From Saturnia japonica (Eukaryota; Arthropoda; Insecta; Lepidoptera; Saturniidae), in assembly GCA_033032175.1 (NCBI GenBank), contig CM065323.1, positions 3,472,001 through 3,536,000 of the forward strand: 64,000 bases of DNA. Reading direction: 5' to 3'. Positions 58,126 through 64,000 of the stretch are shown piece by piece (position 1 is the stretch's first letter; the number at the start of each line of letters is the position of its first letter). The notes beneath the pieces were generated by a model. The model did no database searches and was not told the origin of the DNA. It was given only the letters and a program-made list of their open reading frames with translations. A program made the translations under genes and the position numbers.

Positions 58126-61100
58126 TTACATTTACAAAATATGAATGTTTTATGAACATGCATGCCTCGAATGCCACGAAAACTTAATAACAGTAGTATT
58201 GTGTGTTCTCTTCAATACCTCAATGCACATGTTTAGTGGCAAGGCCAAAATTACAACAGCACACAGATGTGTCGCAGGAAACAAAGATAGGATTTATCAG
58301 TTTTTAACCAAGCCACAAGGTTGTGCCATATTTTTTTTTAAATAGTTTATTAGTTTGTTCAAGAGTTTACATCGCTTCCTTTTTTGATAAACCTTTAGCA
58401 ATACGACAAGCCTTTTTGAGTCATACTTTTAACACTGTAGATTTCTTCCTTCTGGTCAATCTTTATTGAGTGTATTATATGTTAGAAAAATTTCGACATT
58501 GATAAATCGTACTTAAAGATATTGGAAAAATTCAAGCATATGAATTTAAAAGTAGCCGTGGTGATGAGAACTACAAGAAGTCGATTTCTTGAAATTATGT
58601 CAGAAAACAATCAATTAAGTAATTAGAAAGTTTTAAAGATTTAATATAATTTTTTTTCTCAATAATTAGAATATTTTTTTCCAGTAAAATACCGATTAGG
58701 AAGTCTTCATAATTAAATATAATCAAGCTATAAAATAACACTGTACTAATTATTTTATTTTATGGTGGAAAAACCGATGAGTTTTGCTGCAAAAGTTTGC
58801 CTTATCAAAATATTCACTTTGTTATGATTCGATTATGAAAGCCATAAGTTTTTGTGTTGTAAAGCGAAAGACGCTGAAGCTACTTATTGCATTGAAAGAT
58901 ATGTGACCAGTAACACTGTCACATGAGGAGTGCCTTCTGTGCCGAATTTCCAAATTAGTAGTAATGTATACTGAATTTAAATAGTGGTGCAGATACTGTG
59001 TTACTCATATCACTGGAAACCTTTACTATAGAGAATAATGTTTCTTGGGAAACAAAGGAATTTAGAATTATAGTACGCCCGAGTTAAATGCAGTCCAGTC
59101 CTGAGGTAAAGAGCGGGAGCATCTCCCCCCGTCATCCGCACACCTCACCTCACGGGCATAACTGCAGTGATGTGAGTGCTGTCTTTGATAAATATCGTAC
59201 ACTTAATGATCGCGTTAATGCTCAAGTTGTAGTCCCGAGTAATTTTTGGATTTTAATGAATGATCAGAGTTCACGAAGTTCCGTTACAAAAAAACATGTT
59301 AAAAAATCATTCATCGCTTAGCACGGGAAATGGCAAAAATTAATCTAATGATAATTAAATTTCTGAGATTTATTTTTCAGTACGTTTTGTCTGTGTGAAA
59401 GAATTTAAAAATAGCACTGATTTCAATATTAAGTGTTAAATTTAAAACAAGGTTAAACAATAATTCCAATTAGGTCACAGAACTATCGAATTCCTTAATT
59501 CTGCATTCAACTTGCGCTCTTACTATACGTACAGTTAATCGTAAATATTTGTCAGGTTATTTGAAATCGTTTAAAGCATATTACAAACAAAATAAATGTG
59601 TTTATAACTTTAACTAAGAAAAAACACAATTCACTCAAGGCAATTAAAGATTTCCTCTATACTAAGGAAGGAAGAGGCATATCATAGCAAAGGTAAAATG
59701 ACAAAAACTTTAAATGTAGATTTCACTTGGTCTGAAGGTCGGCGAGGCGCTAAGAGAGGAACACACAGGATGTCGTCACGATTTCCCGGCTACTTACTAA
59801 TTCAATTGATACTGCGCTGTAAATTGCCTCGACTAGGTATAAATAAATGTACGAAGAGTTTTAGTTTTACCTGTTTTTTTGAATTGATACATGACACATC
59901 AGTCCATGTGCGAACATATGTTACAATACTTTTTACTGCCGTTTAATGGAATATTTCTTTTATTATATTTTACAAACAGATCCTAGATATTTAGAGTTCA
60001 ATAATATTAGTACAGCTATAAAAGCTGAAGAACTTATATGTTTGAATGCTCTAACTTCAGGAGGTATCAGTTCATTTTGAAAAAGTACTTTTTTGAAACT
60101 TGCATGGAAATACATATTGTCATTATTTTAGAAAAAAGAACATTACACGAACAGAATTTACAGACATGCCAAGAATGATAATAGAGATCCAATCAAAGAG
60201 TATTAATTAAATAAATAACCCCAGCACGACGTTTCATACAACATTGCTGAAGCGTTGTAATGTTCCAAATTCAAAAAACGCTCCTGCAATGTATTTGATT
60301 TTCTTTGTCCGTAAATTCGATGCTTCGCGTGTTCTTTTTTCCAAAATAATGACAATATTTCCATGCATGTTTGAGAAATGCACTATATATGTCTCGGCGG
60401 AAATGCCAATTGCCTGTCTCGTATTAGTGAAGTCCTCGCCTACGGTTCGGCCTTCAAGCTCATACTCGACCTGCAATTGCCTATTTCACGGCCTTTGCAA
60501 TGTACTATTGTGTAAGGTAGTCTGTTTTTGGAGACTGGTTCCAGGATTCACGCTACGGCTTTAATGAGGGAAGTAACCATAAGCGTCAACCAATCTGACA
60601 AGTTGTAGGCAAATACGCGAAGCGAGAACAACAGTAACACAAGTGAAAGCGTAGGCCACAACCAGTAAATAAAGTACAAGCAAAACTCCAGCGGTTACCG
60701 ACGCATGACTTTCAGTATGTTACGACGAAAGTCACCAATAAATTGGTCCAGGATACAATACAAACTTGCAGTCTGAACTATTGTTTAGGAGGAACGTTAG
60801 AAGACTATAACTAATCAGTGATTTGTTCCGTATATATTATAAATGAACTCGGGCCAAGAATTCACAAAGTTTTGTAATAAAATGCAATAACATTCAAAAC
60901 CAGTAGACCATGCCGGTGGTTTATTGAGTAACACATTGCTTTTATAGATCCGGAAATCGGTGTGATTGTAAAATTTTTCACGTTAATCTTCTTCGTAAAT
61001 GGCTAAAATCGTAGTATAAACGTGGCATACTTTTAAAAACGTACAATTTAAATTAATTTTATTGATTCGAAGACTTTTAAACTGATTCAATATTCAGTGC

Positions 61101-61190
61101 TCTCAGAACGGCTGACAATTTTATTTGCAATGCACACAGAGCAAAGTTCATACCGAAAATGTTATAGTTATAACCCATAGATTTATTATA
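58126..61190. other. Long stretch without a recognised gene
   Basis: Two GC-richer islands stand out: 59085-59180 (a 77-codon plus frame with GSISPRHPHTSPHGHNCSD) and 60240-60600 (open on both strands, 106 plus and 80 minus codons). I recognise neither as a protein family and neither shows a first claudin helix. The rest is AT-rich. Confidence 0.4.
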
Positions 61191-61194
61191 TACT

Positions 61195-61341
61195 AGCTGT
61201 GTCTGCAGCTGCGCTCGCGTAGACTACAAGATGCCTTCGTCAATTAGGCACATGAAATGCGCGAATCGTCCTATACCCGCTACCGTTTATTTTAAAGACA
61301 AAAATGCTTATTGTGGGTGATCCTTAAAAAATAGACATATA
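61195..61341 (+). repeat. R-family element, copy 5, cut by the Tc1 insertion
   Basis: CTAGCTGTGTCTGCAGCTGC and CAAAAATGCTTATTGTGGGT lead to ATAGACATATA, where Tc1 begins. The expected R continuation is not seen after the Tc1 right end, so that side was deleted or has decayed. Confidence 0.6.
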
Positions 61342-62822
61342 CAGTGGTGGTCATATAATTAGAAACACTTCTTATGAATAAAGAAAATATAACTTCAAGG
61401 TACAAATGTTCGTAAAAAATATACACATTCAATAATTAATAATCATGCAATAATATAGCCACTCAAATAAAAAACTTTTAATTACAAAATGAGTCTTACG
61501 AGTCAGTATATTTTCTGTTACTGGCCGCTTGGACGCCTAATTAGAAACATTTGAAAAAAGCATCCATAGCTCGTTATTTTTTGAAATTGGAGAATAATAT
61601 TTCTTTCTTGGCTTTTTCTATTATTTTGGCGGCAATTCAAAATTTTATCTCAATTTTATTTTGTTCAAAATGGGCAAAAATAAAAGTTGTGACGCGTCAA
61701 CTAGGCAAATAATTGTTAATTTACATAAAGATTATAAATGGGCGTACAGAAGAATAGCTGAGCATTTAAATTGTTCTGTTAAGAAAGTTTTTAATGCAAT
61801 TGATCATTATAAAAAGCATGGAACTGTTGAAAATGTTCTTAGAAAGGCTCGGCCAAGAAAAACCTCTCCCAGAGAAGATACGCTAATCGTTCATGTTGCT
61901 AAAAAAGACAGGTTCCAACCAGATTAAAAATAAAGATTTTCGTCTGATGACCCGAGAAACATCTCGTCAAGACTGATGATACGCTAAAGATTAGTGGAAG
62001 CTAAATTCTTTGGAAGAATCTCTCGAAAGGTACCGCTTCTTACCAAGCAACACCTAGAGAAGCGATTATTATTCGCTAAAAAATATGTTAATTGGACGGT
62101 ACGAGAATGGAAAAAAAGTGTTATTTTCAGATGAAACAAACATAAATATGGTAAATTCCGTTGGAAAGCGCTATGTTAGACGTCCTGTAAACAATGCTTT
62201 TAATTATAAATACACAAGGAGTATAATCAAGCACGGTGGAATGTTAAAACGCGGTAACATTAAAGTTTTTTCCGGATGTGGAGTTGGACCCGTTCGGAAG
62301 ATTGAAAGTACAATGGATCAATGGCATTACAAAAATATTTTAGAGCACACAATGATTCCCTACTCGGACGATCATTTGCCTGTAACCTGGATCTTTCAGC
62401 ATGGCAATGACCCTAAACACACGGCCAATAGCGCCAAATGTTTCCTTAGCGAACAGCGTATATCCGTTTTAGACTGGCCAGTAAATAGTCCGGATTTAAA
62501 ACCAATAGAAAATCTCTGGTATATTGTTAAAAAGAAAGTCTCAAACAAACGTAACATCAGTCAAAACGAACTATATGAAACATTTGTTGAAGCATGGAAT
62601 TCAATCCCCCTAGAAAAATGTATGAAATTGATTGAATCAATGCCATGTCGTTGCAGTGCTGTTATTGAAAATAAGGGATACGCCACTAAATATTTATTAT
62701 ATTACTATTGGTAGGCTGTGGATAGTAGATATTTCGTAAATAACAATACTAATTACTAATACTTAAAAAATATTGTTTTTTATACTTTTTTGTTGTTGTT
62801 TCTAATTAGTTGACCATTATTG
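61342..62822 (+). mobile_element. Tc1-type element, nearly full length, dead
   Basis: 1481 bp with inverted ends CAGTGGTGGTCATATAATTA and, on the right, the reverse of TAATTAGTTGACCATTATTG. The left flank is TA; the right flank (TTCATA) does not keep a clean TA next to the end. It encloses a broken DD34E transposase (next entry). Confidence 0.85.
61661..62714 (+). pseudogene. Tc1 transposase (broken reading frame, catalytic Asp lost)
   Basis: Frame 1 (61661-61927) has MGKNKSCDASTRQIIVNLHK, then WAYRRIAEHLNCSVKKVFNA and ARPRKTSPRED, the paired-like helix-turn-helix and GRPRK-type linker. A frameshifted middle gives LLTKQHLEKRLLFAKKYVNW and TVREWKK. Frame 3 (from 62085) has VLFSDETNI (first Asp), WIFQHGNDPKHTAN, SPDLKPIENLW (Glu) and continues to a stop at 62714. 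In the family the second motif reads QQDNDPKH; the catalytic Asp is Gly here (GGC for GAC). Frameshifts near 61920 and 62105 also break it. Confidence 0.85.
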
Positions 62823-64000
62823 TTCATACCTTAAAACTGATTTAAATGTTTGTCCGTAATGTAATATTGAAACTGCTCTTGTGTAATGGGATTTATAGTT
62901 TTTCTAATAAATGATTTTTGCTGAGTGGCTAAATATGTGTGTGGTCTAACGTTATCCTGATGAAAGACCACACCCTTCCTGTTGATCAATTAGAGTAATG
63001 ACGAAAATTATTGCCCACGTAGGCAGAAAACCTTAATTTAAATTAAAAAAAAAAGACTAATACTTAGCAACACCATTATGTAAATCAATGACAAAGCCGT
63101 ACAGCATAAGGTCCATACAGCTAAGAGCCATGAGGGACATATGGATCAAATTAATGACTCACATGGCACGTGTCAATTGAGTTTAAGATGATTATCATTG
63201 ACGTAGTCTCGGAATCAACAGTTAGTAGTACTACCCACAACGCAGAACAAATAGCATAGTTCACGGCAAAACGAATACACCATTTCACATTCGTACGCTA
63301 TTATTTATCCACTTACGTTTTACTACGCGTCATAACGAAAGGTAAAAAGAACTAAAGACTAGCTCTAGGACACACGGCAGTGTGTTAGCCAAATTGGGAA
63401 CAGACATTCACAAAACATTTGGTTACTTTTAATATAATTATATGGTAATTAAAAGACAAAAATTTTTTGATCGTAGTTTATTGAGATATGCCAAATTAGA
63501 GGTCCCTTAAAAAATAACAAATTGTTTTGTAAATGAATTGAAGAACGTACATTACATCATACGTTAAGATAATTTTTTATATTAGCATCAGTAGGGGTTA
63601 ATACTGCGAAAAGAAAAACTAATATATCGAAATGTTGATAACAAAATGATAATGAATCTGAAAAATATTACGTAAGGAGGACACCGCCATACAAAGTTGA
63701 AATATCTTAATAGGTATTCGTGACTACGAAGCCAGTTTATATAACATGGTTCGTATAAAAACGTTCGAGAAAATGAACCGAACAATAACTCATAAAGTAT
63801 GATAAGTTTTACGATAGTACCTACTTAGACCCGGTAAACTGATAGCCTAGATATGAAACGATAATATTATGTGTTACTGTGTAAGCAGCTATAGAAATTT
63901 TTTATGAAAGTAATTTTACTTATAGTATTTCGTCTTATACATTAAGTATTTATGTCACCGAATACTTGTACAAACCAACTTGAGACTGTTCATTGTCAGC
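62823..64000. other. No recognisable feature
   Basis: AT-rich sequence to the window end; no exon with a first claudin-like helix was found on minus. Confidence 0.35.

Noticed and set aside
63588..63785. 65-codon hydrophobic minus frame considered as the missing first-helix exon
   Set aside because: No donor giving phase 1 with the needed frame was seen, and residues do not resemble a claudin N-terminus.
56572..64000. Search for the helix 1 exon and promoter of the claudin-like gene
   Set aside because: No minus-strand segment combined a start codon, a helix and a phase-1 donor; it probably lies beyond the window.
1..64000. A novel multi-gene or defence-type system
   Set aside because: Apart from one split host gene and one tRNA, recognisable coding sequence is all decayed transposon; nothing supports such a system.

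Overview
The window looks like nuclear DNA from a moth or butterfly. It is AT-rich, almost gene-free by length, and packed with short transposon remnants of kinds that are common in Lepidoptera: tRNA-derived SINEs, RTE-type LINE tails with a Leu-Val-Lys-Val-Ala-Gly motif, Helitron-like elements, mariner, Tc1, Harbinger and hAT copies, and several families of short dispersed repeats. The assignment to Lepidoptera is an inference from this repeat content. There is no prokaryotic gene organisation.

The only host protein-coding gene I can support lies on the minus strand and spans at least 13016-56571. Six exons (56461-56571, 22412-22459, 20012-20176, 19224-19315, 14885-15035, 13016-13296) join in frame through GT-AG introns. 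They encode the last ~281 residues of a four-helix claudin/PMP22/stargazin-type membrane protein. Visible parts are the end of extracellular loop 1 with the claudin W-x2-C-x9-C signature, helices 2 to 4, and a cytoplasmic tail with two NPG[F/Y] motifs and a C-terminal PDZ ligand. The exon for helix 1 was not found and probably lies beyond base 64000. One intron is about 34 kb. A single canonical tRNA-Asp(GTC) gene sits at 3378-3449, downstream of the protein gene.

Layout: 1-13 kb is the 3' flank, with a LINE tail, a SINE, the tRNA, a decayed hAT transposase (4.56-5.87 kb) and several MITEs, one carrying two perfect CRE sites and one with a 10-bp target duplication. 13-22.5 kb holds the clustered 3' exons with repeat-filled introns. 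22.5-56.4 kb is the giant intron, with an internally deleted Harbinger element (exact TTA duplication), a dead mariner and its deletion derivative, Helitron-like and R-family repeats, a recent 321-bp tandem duplication, a SINE inverted pair and RTE and LINE fragments. 56.6-64 kb is intron or 5' flank with RTE and LINE tails and a nearly full-length but dead Tc1 element.

I found no undescribed multi-gene system. The points most worth checking are the structure and possible alternative start of the claudin-like gene, the SINE hairpin inside its intron, the CRE-bearing MITE, and the fresh tandem duplication that begins in a Helitron-like end.
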